A DNA stretch of 64,000 bases, taken from NCBI GenBank assembly GCA_016710935.1, contig JADJTY010000001.1:434001-498000 (forward strand), in the 5' to 3' direction. Position numbers and translations under genes: made by a program. Positions 7,847 through 15,740 of this stretch are shown here, one piece after another (the first letter of the stretch is position 1; each line of letters begins with the position of its first letter). The notes under the pieces were generated by a model. It saw nothing but the letters and a program-made list of their open reading frames with translations, was not told the DNA's origin and did not search any database. Origin of the DNA: Chitinophagaceae bacterium. Its GTDB lineage: Bacteria > Bacteroidota > Bacteroidia > Chitinophagales > Chitinophagaceae.

Positions 7847-8059
7847 GGTGTAAAAAGTCGTATCAGCAGTCAGGGTTGCAGGATGAGCTGAGAGATAGTA
7901 GAACAGGTAACTGACAAGGAAACCACGGCTTAAAAGCCGGTAGAATAAAGAGGTACAGAAATTTACCCGATTTTGTTCATTATAGCTGATGATTTAGGAT
8001 GAGGTTAACAAATAGTTTTAATTATTGGGCTTAATTTGCCGCACGTTAAAAACAAACTG

Positions 8060-10786
8060 ATGGAGAGGATTTACAAAGGAATTTTTATTATAATAACGCT
8101 TGTTTTCAGCAGCCAGTTTGTTTGGGCACAGGAACCCGTTTCTGTTAATCCGGAACTGGAAGGAATATTCACCTCTAAAGTACCCAAAGAATACACTATT
8201 GCCGGCATCACTGTAGTTGGTTCAAAGGCATTTGATGCAAATCTCATCATCTCCATTTCGGGCATGGCCGTTGGCGACAAAGTAATTATTCCCGGCACTG
8301 ATGTTTTTGGAAAAGCTATTGCCAAACTCTGGCGCCAGAGCCTGATAGCTGATATCGAAATTTCACTTACCCGGTTAGAAGGAAGAGATCTATATGTTCA
8401 GTTTGATATAACAGAAAGGCCCCGTTTAGCCTCTTTTAAATTTGAAGGCATTAAAAAAAGCGAAAGGGATGACCTGGAACCCAAAGTGGCACTGGTAAAA
8501 GACCGGGTGGTAACAGAGAATATGAAATTAAGTGCGGTAGAGGCCATTCGTAAATTTTATTTTGACAAGGGTTTTCGTAATGTAGATATACAGTTGAAGG
8601 AAGAAATTGCACCTGGTTTGAATAACGCAGTTTCTATAATATTTTACATCAAGAAAGGAAGTAAAGTAAAAGTAAACTCAATTAATTTCAGCGGTAACAA
8701 TAATGTGGCTGCCCAGAATTTAAAAAAGAGTATGAAAAGTACCAAGGAAATGAACCGCATTACCTTGTTTCCGGTTACTGTAAAAAATCCATTTGGAGAT
8801 ACGGCCAGGCGGCCATCATTTAATGAGTATATCAATGATGTAGGTTTTATGTCTATCACAAAAACCAGGGATTATGTTGATCCGTACTTCCGGATCAGGG
8901 GTTTTAGCGGTGCCAAATTCAATGAAATCAAATATGTTGATGACAAGGAGAGTATTTTAAATTATTACAATTCCCGTGGCTATAGAAATGCAGTGATACT
9001 GGAGGATACAGCCATCCTTGATGAAAGAAATAATATTAACCTTTTTGTAAAAGTAAGTGAAGGAAACCAGTTCTATTTTGGCAACATGGTTTGGCGTGGA
9101 AATACCAAGTACAGCGATTCTGTATTGAACATATTATTGGGTATCAGAAAAGGAGATGTTTATAACCTGGATGTTTTAAACAAGCGCCTGGGAAAACAAT
9201 TATCTGCCGAAGGTGCTGATATCGGAAGCCTCTTCATGGATGATGGTTACCTGTTCTTCCAGGTAGATCCGGTTGAAACAGCCGTATATAACGACACGAT
9301 TGATTTTGAACTTCGTGTTCGTGAAGGGCCCCAGGCAGTTTACGGAAACATCACCATCTCCGGCAATAAAAAAACAAAAGACTACGTAATACGAAGGGAA
9401 TTAAGAACCATACCGGGTGAAAAATTCAGCCGTTCCGATATTATACGTACCCAGCGTGAACTGGGCCAGCTTGGATTTATTGATGCTGAAAAGATTAACC
9501 CCCAGGTGGTGCCTAATGCCGAAAACGGTACCGTGGATATTAACTGGGGCATTGAAGAAAAATCCGGCGATCAGCTTGAACTCTCTGCCGGTTTTGGTGG
9601 CGGAATTGGATTAACCGGTACACTGGGTGTTTCTTTCAATAATTTTTCTATAAAAAATATTACCAAGCGTTCAACCTGGGATCCGCTACCATCCGGCGAT
9701 GGACAAAAGCTAAGTTTGAGGGTACAATCAAATGGTAAAGCTTTCCGCTCATATAATGCATCATTTACCGAGCCATGGCTGGGCGGTAAAAAACGTAATT
9801 CATTCACCATCGGGTATTCCAATACCAAGTATGCAAATGCTTTTGATACACTTACCGGAGCTTATTGTAAATCATGCGGCGATAATTCGTATGTGAAAAT
9901 TGCAAATTTTAGCATCTCATTAGGTAAACAGCTTAAATGGCCAGATGACTTCTTTAACTTAATTTATTCGTTGAATGTTCAGCGATACAAATTAAAAAAC
10001 TACAACCTGTTTGGTAATACGGAAGAATTAAGAAATGTTACTTCTACCAATGTAAGTCTTAAAATTTCACTTGTTCGTAATTCAGCAGGTCCCAATCCTA
10101 TATTTCCAACCAGCGGGTCTAACTTTTTACTAAGTGGCCAGTTCACGCTACCATACTCATTACTGGGCTTAAGTTCAAGCACAACCAACAGTTATAAACT
10201 GCCTGAGTTTCATAAGTGGCGCATGAATGCAGAATGGTTTGTGCCTATAGGTACAGCAAGGGGAACTGAAAAGAACAAACAGTTTATTTTAAAGATCGCC
10301 GCCAAGTATGGCTTTATAGGCAGGTATAATAAAAAGCTGGATATTTCTCCATTTGAGCGTTTTCAGGTGGGTGATGCGGGTCTTAGCAATAATTTTGCCC
10401 TTTTGGGTTTTGATATTATTGCTCACCGTGGTTACCCTGTTTATGACAAATCAAATCCAAGGATAAACCCGGATGGTATAACCCCGTCACAGTTCTTTAC
10501 CATTTTTAATAAGTACACTATGGAGCTGCGTTATCCATTCAGCACCAGTGCCGGAAGTACCATTTACGGGCTTGCTTTCTTTGAAGCAGCCAACGGTTGG
10601 TACGAGTTTAAAGATTATAACCCGTTCAAACTGCGCAGATCGGCCGGTTTAGGCTTACGTTTCTTCCTGCCGATGTTTGGTTTGCTTGGGTTTGATTATG
10701 GAATAGGATTTGACAGGTATAATAATACGAGCGGATTAAAAGGTGCAGCCAAGTTTACGTTTATGTTAGGCCAGGAACCTGAATAA
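8060..10786 (+). CDS. bamA: Outer-membrane protein assembly factor BamA
   Basis: 908 aa from the ATG at 8060, with a signal peptide ending FVWAQ. Several POTRA domains fill residues about 40-480 (repeating pattern such as YTIAGITVVGSKAFD, KVNSINFSGNNNV, AVYGNITISGNKKTKDYVI), then a 16-strand Omp85 barrel ends in KGAAKFTFMLGQEPE. It folds and inserts outer-membrane proteins. The RGYPVYD segment corresponds to the conserved barrel-interior loop region of the family. It is followed by two ompH/skp chaperone genes, the standard Bacteroidota arrangement. Confidence 0.92.
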   Translation: MERIYKGIFIIITLVFSSQFVWAQEPVSVNPELEGIFTSKVPKEYTIAGITVVGSKAFDANLIISISGMAVGDKVIIPGTDVFGKAIAKLWRQSLIADIEISLTRLEGRDLYVQFDITERPRLASFKFEGIKKSERDDLEPKVALVKDRVVTENMKLSAVEAIRKFYFDKGFRNVDIQLKEEIAPGLNNAVSIIFYIKKGSKVKVNSINFSGNNNVAAQNLKKSMKSTKEMNRITLFPVTVKNPFGDTARRPSFNEYINDVGFMSITKTRDYVDPYFRIRGFSGAKFNEIKYVDDKESILNYYNSRGYRNAVILEDTAILDERNNINLFVKVSEGNQFYFGNMVWRGNTKYSDSVLNILLGIRKGDVYNLDVLNKRLGKQLSAEGADIGSLFMDDGYLFFQVDPVETAVYNDTIDFELRVREGPQAVYGNITISGNKKTKDYVIRRELRTIPGEKFSRSDIIRTQRELGQLGFIDAEKINPQVVPNAENGTVDINWGIEEKSGDQLELSAGFGGGIGLTGTLGVSFNNFSIKNITKRSTWDPLPSGDGQKLSLRVQSNGKAFRSYNASFTEPWLGGKKRNSFTIGYSNTKYANAFDTLTGAYCKSCGDNSYVKIANFSISLGKQLKWPDDFFNLIYSLNVQRYKLKNYNLFGNTEELRNVTSTNVSLKISLVRNSAGPNPIFPTSGSNFLLSGQFTLPYSLLGLSSSTTNSYKLPEFHKWRMNAEWFVPIGTARGTEKNKQFILKIAAKYGFIGRYNKKLDISPFERFQVGDAGLSNNFALLGFDIIAHRGYPVYDKSNPRINPDGITPSQFFTIFNKYTMELRYPFSTSAGSTIYGLAFFEAANGWYEFKDYNPFKLRRSAGLGLRFFLPMFGLLGFDYGIGFDRYNNTSGLKGAAKFTFMLGQEPE

Positions 10787-10829
10787 TCTGTTTATTTGTT
10801 TATTAGTTAATTTGTAAAAAGATTATAAA

Positions 10830-11342
10830 ATGAAAAAGATATTCCTGATTGCTTCTTGCCTGTTGCTTATTGCATTTTCAGCAGATGCGCAACGTTATGC
10901 AGTAATTGATTCTAAATACATTTTAGATAAACTGCCCGAATATAAAGTAGCACAAAAACTGCTGGATCAGTTCAGCGAACAGTGGCAACAGGAAATTGAC
11001 CAGAAACAGGCCCTTGTAGATAAGATGTTTAAGGAGTATGATGCCGAGCAGGTAATGCTGAGCGATCTTCTTAAAAAGAAAAGAGAGGATGAATTATACA
11101 ACAAAGAAAAAGAACTGCGTGACCTGCAAAAGAAGCGTTTCGGATTTGAAGGCGACCTGTTTAAGAAGCGGCAGGAACTTATAAAACCAATCCAGGACAG
11201 GGTTTATAACGCAGTACAGAAACTGGCTGTTGACAAGCAATATGACTTTATATTAGATAAAAGTGAGGGAATTACCGTTATCTTTGCCGATCCAAAACTG
11301 GATAAAAGCGCAGATATTATCAGAAACCTGGGTGTTAAATAA
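10830..11342 (+). CDS. OmpH/Skp family periplasmic chaperone, copy 1
   Basis: 170 aa. Signal peptide MKKIFLIASCLLLIAFSADA, then QRYAVIDSKYILDKLPEYK, the beta-strand start of the Skp fold, followed by a long charged coiled-coil arm (residues about 45-125) and a returning strand YDFILDKSEGITVIFADP. Skp-type trimers hold unfolded outer-membrane proteins in the periplasm for delivery to BamA, which is encoded 43 bp upstream. Very probably co-transcribed with bamA and the second copy. Confidence 0.85.
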   Translation: MKKIFLIASCLLLIAFSADAQRYAVIDSKYILDKLPEYKVAQKLLDQFSEQWQQEIDQKQALVDKMFKEYDAEQVMLSDLLKKKREDELYNKEKELRDLQKKRFGFEGDLFKKRQELIKPIQDRVYNAVQKLAVDKQYDFILDKSEGITVIFADPKLDKSADIIRNLGVK

Positions 11343-11424
11343 AACTTAATACGCACAATTTGGTGCAACTTTTGAATAGAATAACAATCTTATAAACACT
11401 AAATCAATAAACTTTAAAACTACG

Positions 11425-11970
11425 ATGAAAAAATTATTATTAGGAGCTGTGATGGCGTTAGGAATGATGAGTGCCTCAGCACAAACAAAGATCGGTTATA
11501 TAAACACTGATGAATTGATGAGCATTATGCCTGAAGCGGCAAAAATAAATTCAGAACTGAACGAATATCAGACAACTTTACAACAGCAGGGTTTAACTTT
11601 ACAGAAAGAAGCAGAAACAAAAAGAGACCAGTTTTTTAAGGATTCAGCTACTTTCTCAAATAGTAAAAAAGAAATTATCCGTGAAGAACTGGTGAAACTG
11701 TATACCCGTTTACAAAACTACGAACAGGAGATGCAGGAAAAAGCACAGCAATATGCACAGACTAAAATTGCTCCTTTAAAAACAAAAGCATTGGATGCCA
11801 TTAAAACTGTAGCAAAAGAAAAGGGCTATACTTATGTAATAGACGAAGCCAGCAGTTCATTATTGGTAATGCCTCCCGGAGATGATCTTTTACCTGCGGT
11901 AAAAACAAAACTGGGAATTAAAGACCCGGCACCTGCGCCAGGTGGTACCCGGCCAGCCGGGGGTAACTAA
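11425..11970 (+). CDS. OmpH/Skp family periplasmic chaperone, copy 2
   Basis: 181 aa. Signal peptide (LLLGAVMALGMMSASAQ), TKIGYINTDELMSIMPEA, a coiled-coil arm with Gln/Lys/Glu-rich heptads, and a C-terminal strand YTYVIDEASSSLLVMPPGDD. It ends in a short Pro/Gly-rich tail (PAPAPGGTRPAGGN) that copy 1 lacks. The two copies are clearly paralogous but diverged, so they may serve different clients. The terminator at 11995 closes the unit. Confidence 0.85.
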   Translation: MKKLLLGAVMALGMMSASAQTKIGYINTDELMSIMPEAAKINSELNEYQTTLQQQGLTLQKEAETKRDQFFKDSATFSNSKKEIIREELVKLYTRLQNYEQEMQEKAQQYAQTKIAPLKTKALDAIKTVAKEKGYTYVIDEASSSLLVMPPGDDLLPAVKTKLGIKDPAPAPGGTRPAGGN

Positions 11971-11994
11971 TATTTATTTTAGATAAATTATATA

Positions 11995-12036
11995 AAAGCC
12001 TTCCCGATATTTATCGGGAAGGCTTTGTTATTTTTG
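11995..12036 (+). terminator. Terminator after the bamA-ompH unit
   Basis: AAAGCCTTCCCGAT (11995-12008) pairs with ATCGGGAAGGCTTT (12013-12026), a perfect 14-bp stem with a 4-nt loop, followed by GTTATTTTT. The stem also resembles the CCCGA/TCGGG repeat found inside the SDR gene at 25041-25055. Confidence 0.85.
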
Positions 12037-12129
12037 GTGCATGAAATGAGCCATACGAAAACTTGCTACTGATAAAAAAATTTTTCAACGGCGAATTCCA
12101 TGTGGCCTAAATCAATAATAATTTAACAC

Positions 12130-12951
12130 ATGAATCAACAGCCCATTGGAATATTTGATAGTGGTTATGGCGGCCTGACAGTTTTAAAAGAAATAACAGC
12201 CGCACTGCCACAATACGATTATCTATACCTTGGTGATAATGCCCGCTCGCCCTACGGCACCCGCAGCTTTGAAACCGTGTATGAATACACGTTGGAATGT
12301 GTAAAATGGCTTTTTGACCAGGGTTGCCCGTTGGTGATACTTGCCTGTAATACTGCTTCTGCAAAAGCCTTGCGGTCTATTCAGCAAAATGATCTTCAAA
12401 AAATAGATGCTTCCAAAAGGGTCCTGGGTGTCATCAGGCCCACTACCGAAATCATTGGCCAATATACCAAAACAGGCAACGTGGGTATCCTCGCTACCAA
12501 TGGAACGGTGATTTCAAACTCTTATCCCTTGGAGATACAGAAATTTTATCCCGATCTTCAAGTATTTCAGGAAGCCTGCCCCATGTGGGTACCCCTGGTA
12601 GAGAATAATGAGTATCACAGCCCGGGTGCCGATTATTTTATTCAGAAGAATATCGATAACCTGATGCAACAATCGGGCAATATAGATACCATTTTACTCG
12701 CTTGTACGCACTATCCTTTACTGCTGGATAAGATAAAAAAAGCCATACCTGCCGGTGTTACTGTTTTATCGCAGGGCGAAATTGTGGCTGCCAGCCTGGG
12801 CATATATTTACAGAATCACCCGGAAATAGAAGAAAAATGTACTAAAAATGGCTCACTCGCCTTTTTTACAACAGATTCTACAGATGATTTTGATAATCAT
12901 GCGGCCACTTTTTATGGCAAACCGATAAAATCAATCCATTTAAGCCTTTAA
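12130..12951 (+). CDS. murI: Glutamate racemase
   Basis: 273 aa. It converts L- to D-glutamate for peptidoglycan. Both catalytic cysteines are present: Cys73 in LACNTASA and Cys192 in LLACTHYPLL. The N-terminal IGIFDSGYGGLTVL (Asp10, Ser11) and LGDNARSPYG are also as expected. Length is normal. The ATG at 12130 directly precedes NQQPIGIFDSG, leaving no room for a later start. It stands alone between a terminator and the rpmH promoter. Confidence 0.95.
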   Translation: MNQQPIGIFDSGYGGLTVLKEITAALPQYDYLYLGDNARSPYGTRSFETVYEYTLECVKWLFDQGCPLVILACNTASAKALRSIQQNDLQKIDASKRVLGVIRPTTEIIGQYTKTGNVGILATNGTVISNSYPLEIQKFYPDLQVFQEACPMWVPLVENNEYHSPGADYFIQKNIDNLMQQSGNIDTILLACTHYPLLLDKIKKAIPAGVTVLSQGEIVAASLGIYLQNHPEIEEKCTKNGSLAFFTTDSTDDFDNHAATFYGKPIKSIHLSL

Positions 12952-12997
12952 CGGCAAATAAATCTAAAATCTCCCCGCTAAAATCAAAAATTTCACC

Positions 12998-13005
12998 TAC
13001 TTTTG
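12998..13005 (+). promoter_or_regulatory. -7 promoter box for rpmH
   Basis: TACTTTTG matches TAnnTTTG exactly. Transcription would start near 13012 and give a leader of about 85 bases before the rpmH ATG. Confidence 0.55.
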
Positions 13006-13095
13006 CCGTCCTTTCACAAACAGCAGGGATGGTGCCTTGTTGAGTGTAACAAAAATGATTCAGAAATTTTATTTGTAAAGGAAAAAACTTAAACA

Positions 13096-13263
13096 ATGCC
13101 AGGTAAAAAAAGAACGTATCAACCGCACAAGCGCCGCAGAAAATCTGTTCACGGATTTCGCCAGCGTATGCAAACCGCAAATGGCCGCAAGGTATTAGCT
13201 AGCCGCAGGAAAAAAGGACGTCACAGTCTTACAGTTTCCAGCGAACACGGTGATAAAAAATAA
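13096..13263 (+). CDS. rpmH: 50S ribosomal protein L34
   Basis: 55 aa. The translation begins MPGKKRTYQPHKRRRKSVHG, continues FRQRMQTANGRKVLASRRKK and ends GRHSLTVSSEHGDKK. This is the full L34 signature (KRTYQP...GFRxRM...GRxVLxxRRxKGR). L34 is a small, basic component of the large ribosomal subunit. As in most bacteria it precedes rnpA and yidD, but dnaA is not upstream. A terminator follows its stop, so it is transcribed separately from rnpA or with partial read-through. Confidence 0.97.
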   Translation: MPGKKRTYQPHKRRRKSVHGFRQRMQTANGRKVLASRRKKGRHSLTVSSEHGDKK

Positions 13264-13307
13264 GATCGCCTGATCTTCCGAAAGGAAAATCTGGTTTACA
13301 TAATTCA

Positions 13308-13340
13308 GTCCCCTGGTTTACCAGGGGACATTTTTATTTC
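13308..13340 (+). terminator. Terminator after rpmH
   Basis: GTCCCCTGG (13308-13316) pairs with CCAGGGGAC (13321-13329) around the loop TTTA, followed by ATTTTTATTT. It lies between rpmH and rnpA and would uncouple their expression. Confidence 0.85.
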
Positions 13341-13381
13341 TACCCGTGGTTACACTGAGACGAATCCCTAATTTTGAATAA

Positions 13382-13792
13382 TTGGAAACCAAGCAACGAT
13401 ATACTTTTAAAAAAGATGAAAAGCTGAAAAGCCGCAAAACAATTGAGCAGTTGTTTAAGGACGGCAGGTCTTTCTCCAATTTTCCGTTCAGGGTATTGTG
13501 GAAGTTTACAGAAACAGTAAAAGCCCCCCTGCAAACCGGTTTTGCAGTAAGCAGCAAGCATTTTAAAAAGGCGGTTGACAGAAACCGTATAAAAAGATTA
13601 ATGCGGGAGGCTTACCGTCTACAAAAAAATGAATTGCAAATTCAATTAACACAAGGGCAAAAGCAACTGGCTGTATTTATTATTTATGTTGGAAACGAAT
13701 TACCGGATTACGATTTCATTGTTGAAAAAACGGGTCATGTTTTAACGAGGCTTATTAAAATTACAAATGAAAACCTTGCTGCAAATACTTAG
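13382..13792 (+). CDS. rnpA: Ribonuclease P protein component
   Basis: 136 aa. It is the basic protein subunit that helps RNase P RNA trim the 5' ends of tRNA precursors. The family pattern is visible: LKSRKTIEQLFKDGRSFSNF at the start, GFAVSSKHFKKAVDRNRIKR with the RNR motif at the centre (residues about 56-75), and FIIYVGNELPDYDFI. The start is TTG at 13382, because a TAA lies directly upstream in frame and the next Met is inside the RNR region. It overlaps yidD by 26 bp. Confidence 0.93.
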   Translation: METKQRYTFKKDEKLKSRKTIEQLFKDGRSFSNFPFRVLWKFTETVKAPLQTGFAVSSKHFKKAVDRNRIKRLMREAYRLQKNELQIQLTQGQKQLAVFIIYVGNELPDYDFIVEKTGHVLTRLIKITNENLAANT

Positions 13793-13997
13793 TTTTCCAT
13801 TCATCGCTTTAATTAAGCTCTACCAATGGATCATTTCTCCATGGCTGGGTTCCAAGTGCCGTTATACACCCACCTGTTCTCATTACGGTATTGAAGCTTT
13901 AAAAAAATACGGACCAATAAAAGGAATCTGGCTTACTGCAAAACGGATAAGTAAATGCCATCCCTGGGGTGGGCATGGGTACGATCCGGTGCCGTGA
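13767..13997 (+). CDS. yidD: Membrane protein insertion efficiency factor YidD
   Basis: 76 aa. The conserved core IKLYQWIISPWLGSKCRYTP followed by TCSHYGIEALKKYG and KCHPWGGHGYDPVP is diagnostic. YidD is a small amphipathic protein at the inner membrane that assists YidC-dependent insertion. It starts inside the end of rnpA (overlap 13767-13792), indicating translational coupling. yidC does not follow as in many bacteria; a GC-rich repeat region and sodA come next. Confidence 0.95.
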   Translation: MKTLLQILSFPFIALIKLYQWIISPWLGSKCRYTPTCSHYGIEALKKYGPIKGIWLTAKRISKCHPWGGHGYDPVP

Positions 13998-14000
13998 AAC

Positions 14001-14030
14001 CCCCTCCGCCCCCTAAAGGGGGAACTGGGC
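14001..14030. repeat. C/G-rich interspersed repeat after yidD
   Basis: CCCCCTAAAGGGGG (14009-14022) is a perfect palindrome with a TAAA loop, preceded by CCCCTCCG. It begins 4 bases after the yidD stop. The element type resembles the one inserted in tadA at 15331-15360. No strong T-tract follows. Confidence 0.55.
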
Positions 14031-14084
14031 ACCAGAAATATAAAAGAGCTTCTCAATTTTCAATTTTGCCTGTATTTTATGATT

Positions 14085-14118
14085 TAATAAAAAAGCTGTA
14101 ACCATTTAAGATTACAGC
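14085..14118 (-). terminator. Terminator of sodA
   Basis: On the minus strand GCTGTAA (14118-14112) and TTACAGC (14101-14095) form a 7-bp stem with a 10-nt loop, followed by TTTTTTATT (14094-14086). It lies 45 bp beyond the sodA stop. Confidence 0.65.
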
Positions 14119-14137
14119 AATGAATTTAAAGAAGTTC

Positions 14138-14153
14138 CTCCGCCGCGGCGGAG
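14138..14153. repeat. Perfect 16-bp GC palindrome
   Basis: CTCCGCCGCGGCGGAG reads the same on both strands and has no loop. It lies between the sodA stop and its terminator, next to TCGGGGGGG. It is far more GC-rich than its surroundings. Confidence 0.6.
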
Positions 14154-14162
14154 TCGGGGGGG

Positions 14163-14756
14163 TTAAAACCTTTCCGCCACTTTATTCCAGTTAACCACAT
14201 TCCAGAATGCAGCTAAATAATCGGCCCGGCGGTTTTGATAATGCAGGTAATAAGCATGTTCCCAAACATCGCAACCCAAAAGCGGCGTGCCTTTTACATC
14301 GGCAACATCCATCAATGGGTTGTCTTGGTTTGGAGTGGAGGAAACTTCCAGTTTGCCGTCTTTTACGATCAGCCATGCCCAACCGCTTCCAAACCTGGTC
14401 ATACCAGCTGCTGCAAATTTTTCTTTAAATGTATCAAAAGAACCAAATGCTTCATTAATAGCATCGGCCAGTTTTCCTGTAGGTGTACCACCAGCATTGG
14501 GTGCTAGGCTTTCCCAAAAGAAACTGTGGTTCCAATGTCCGCCGCCATTATTACGCACTGCCGGGCTTATAGAACCTGCAACAGCAACCAGTTCTTCAAT
14601 GGTTTTATTTTCATTGTCGGTTCCTGCAATGGCTTTGTTTAAATTATCTACATAAGCCTGGTGGTGTTTACCATGGTGTATCTGCATGGTTAACGTGTCG
14701 ATATGTGGCTCCAATGCATCGTGGGCATATGGTAAGGCCGGTAGTGTAAATGCCAT
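14163..14756 (-). CDS. sodA: Superoxide dismutase (Fe/Mn type)
   Basis: 197 aa. It converts superoxide to hydrogen peroxide and oxygen. Metal ligands are in place: His in TMQIHHGKHH, His in GGGHWNHSFFW, and Asp/His in DVWEHAYYLHYQNRR. The GSGWAWLI motif is present. Met2 is followed directly by AFTLPALPYAHDALEPHID, the usual cytoplasmic N-terminus without a signal peptide. Whether Fe or Mn is preferred cannot be settled by eye. A promoter box lies upstream on the minus strand (14810-14803). Confidence 0.95.
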   Translation of the reverse strand: MAFTLPALPYAHDALEPHIDTLTMQIHHGKHHQAYVDNLNKAIAGTDNENKTIEELVAVAGSISPAVRNNGGGHWNHSFFWESLAPNAGGTPTGKLADAINEAFGSFDTFKEKFAAAGMTRFGSGWAWLIVKDGKLEVSSTPNQDNPLMDVADVKGTPLLGCDVWEHAYYLHYQNRRADYLAAFWNVVNWNKVAERF

Positions 14757-14802
14757 AATTTTTTGTTTTATTTTTTATGAGTTTGTTGTGAATGATGGAC
14801 TA

Positions 14803-14810
14803 CAAATTTA
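14803..14810 (-). promoter_or_regulatory. -7 promoter box for sodA
   Basis: The minus strand reads TAAATTTG at 14810-14803, an exact TAnnTTTG match, about 47 bp before the sodA ATG. Confidence 0.45.
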
Positions 14811-14838
14811 CGTTATCTATTTCCTTATCGGGTTTAAA

Positions 14839-15237
14839 TTGAAAAAAATCATATTGTTATTTTTTACGTTTTCGGGAATTTGTTGCTGCCTGGCACAACC
14901 TGTAAAAACAATAGACACGGTTAACGGAAAGAAGGATGCAGTTTCAACTACCCCGAAGTTTAAAAAAGACAGCCTTTCTGCAAAGGAAAACCCGTCTGTA
15001 CGTTTATATCCGAATCCTGCTAAAAATAAAGCCGAAATTGAAATTAAGGGATTTGAAGCCGGGTATGTAAAAATTCAACTGATCAACAATGCAGGTAAAT
15101 TGCTTTTAGAAGAGAAACGACTGGTGGTTAGTGGCAATGAGGTTATCATATTCATGTTCTCAGAAAAACCGGGGCTTTATTTTTTATTGCTGAAACAGGG
15201 AAAAATAATGGTAAAAAGCAAGCTGGTGATACAATGA
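14839..15237 (+). CDS. Small secreted protein consisting mostly of a T9SS sorting domain
   Basis: 132 aa from a TTG at 14839 (LKKIILLFFTFSGICCCLAQ, a signal peptide). The frame is open further upstream but that part overlaps sodA and its promoter. After a linker of about 35 polar residues comes a type A sorting domain: VRLYPNPAKNKAEIEIKGF ... VKIQLINNAGKLLLEE ... PGLYFLLLKQG ... SKLVIQ. There is no room for a catalytic domain, so the cargo would be only the linker. The function is unknown; it could be a truncated remnant or a genuine small surface peptide. Its stop abuts the tadA stop with no spacing. Confidence 0.65.
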   Translation: MKKIILLFFTFSGICCCLAQPVKTIDTVNGKKDAVSTTPKFKKDSLSAKENPSVRLYPNPAKNKAEIEIKGFEAGYVKIQLINNAGKLLLEEKRLVVSGNEVIIFMFSEKPGLYFLLLKQGKIMVKSKLVIQ

Positions 15238-15702
15238 TCAGCGGCGGGCCTTAAAAAAATCTTTCATCAGCCGGGCACATTCATCTTTTAAAATTCCGCC
15301 AATCAATTCCGTTTTTGGATGAAAGGGAGCCCCCTCCCGACCTCCCCCAATAGGGGAGGAGATACCACAATATTTTCTATAACCGTTCTTCTCATCATCG
15401 GCGCCATATACAATCTTGCCAATCTTGCTCCAGTACAATGCGCCGCTGCACATGAGGCAGGGTTCTACTGTAACATACAAAGTTGCTTCGGGTAAATATT
15501 TGCTGCTTAAAAAATCAAAAGCCGAGGTTAAAGCCAGTATCTCGGCATGAGCTGTGCTATCATTCAGCAACTCCACCTGGTTATGGGCACGGGCTATGAT
15601 GCGGTTGTTCATAACAATGATGGCACCAACAGGCACTTCTTCCTTATCAAATGCTTTTTGGGCTTCCGCAATCGCCAGCTGCATATATTGTTCATCCGTC
15701 AT
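15238..15702 (-). CDS. tadA: tRNA adenosine(34) deaminase / nucleoside deaminase
   Basis: 154 aa from the ATG at 15702 (MTDEQYMQLAIAEAQKAF); the frame extends to a TTG at 15729. The zinc-deaminase motifs are present: HAE (His52, Glu54) in STAHAEILAL and PCLMC (Cys82, Cys85). The protein should make inosine at the tRNA wobble position. Residues about 114-126 (ISSPIGGGREGAP), between YRKYCG and FHPKTELIGG, are encoded by a C-rich palindromic repeat and look like an insertion in the loop before the C-terminal helices. Convergent and contiguous with the T9SS peptide gene. Confidence 0.9.
   Translation of the reverse strand: MTDEQYMQLAIAEAQKAFDKEEVPVGAIIVMNNRIIARAHNQVELLNDSTAHAEILALTSAFDFLSSKYLPEATLYVTVEPCLMCSGALYWSKIGKIVYGADDEKNGYRKYCGISSPIGGGREGAPFHPKTELIGGILKDECARLMKDFFKARR
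15331..15360. repeat. C-rich palindromic repeat inside tadA
   Basis: CCTCCCC (15341-15347) and GGGGAGG (15353-15359) form a 7-bp stem with a 5-nt loop, preceded by CCCCTCCCGA. The element is read in frame as SSPIGGGREGA in TadA. Confidence 0.65.
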
Positions 15703-15740
15703 ACTATCCAATTTACTACCTTTCAGCAAATTTATGAGTA

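Noticed and set aside
7847..8059. CTGAGAG near 7890-7900 suggested a thiamine riboswitch
   Set aside because: The other TPP-riboswitch boxes are missing and the downstream gene is bamA, not a thiamine gene.
14287..14655. Plus-strand frame of 122 codons over sodA
   Set aside because: Antisense shadow of a clearly conserved gene.
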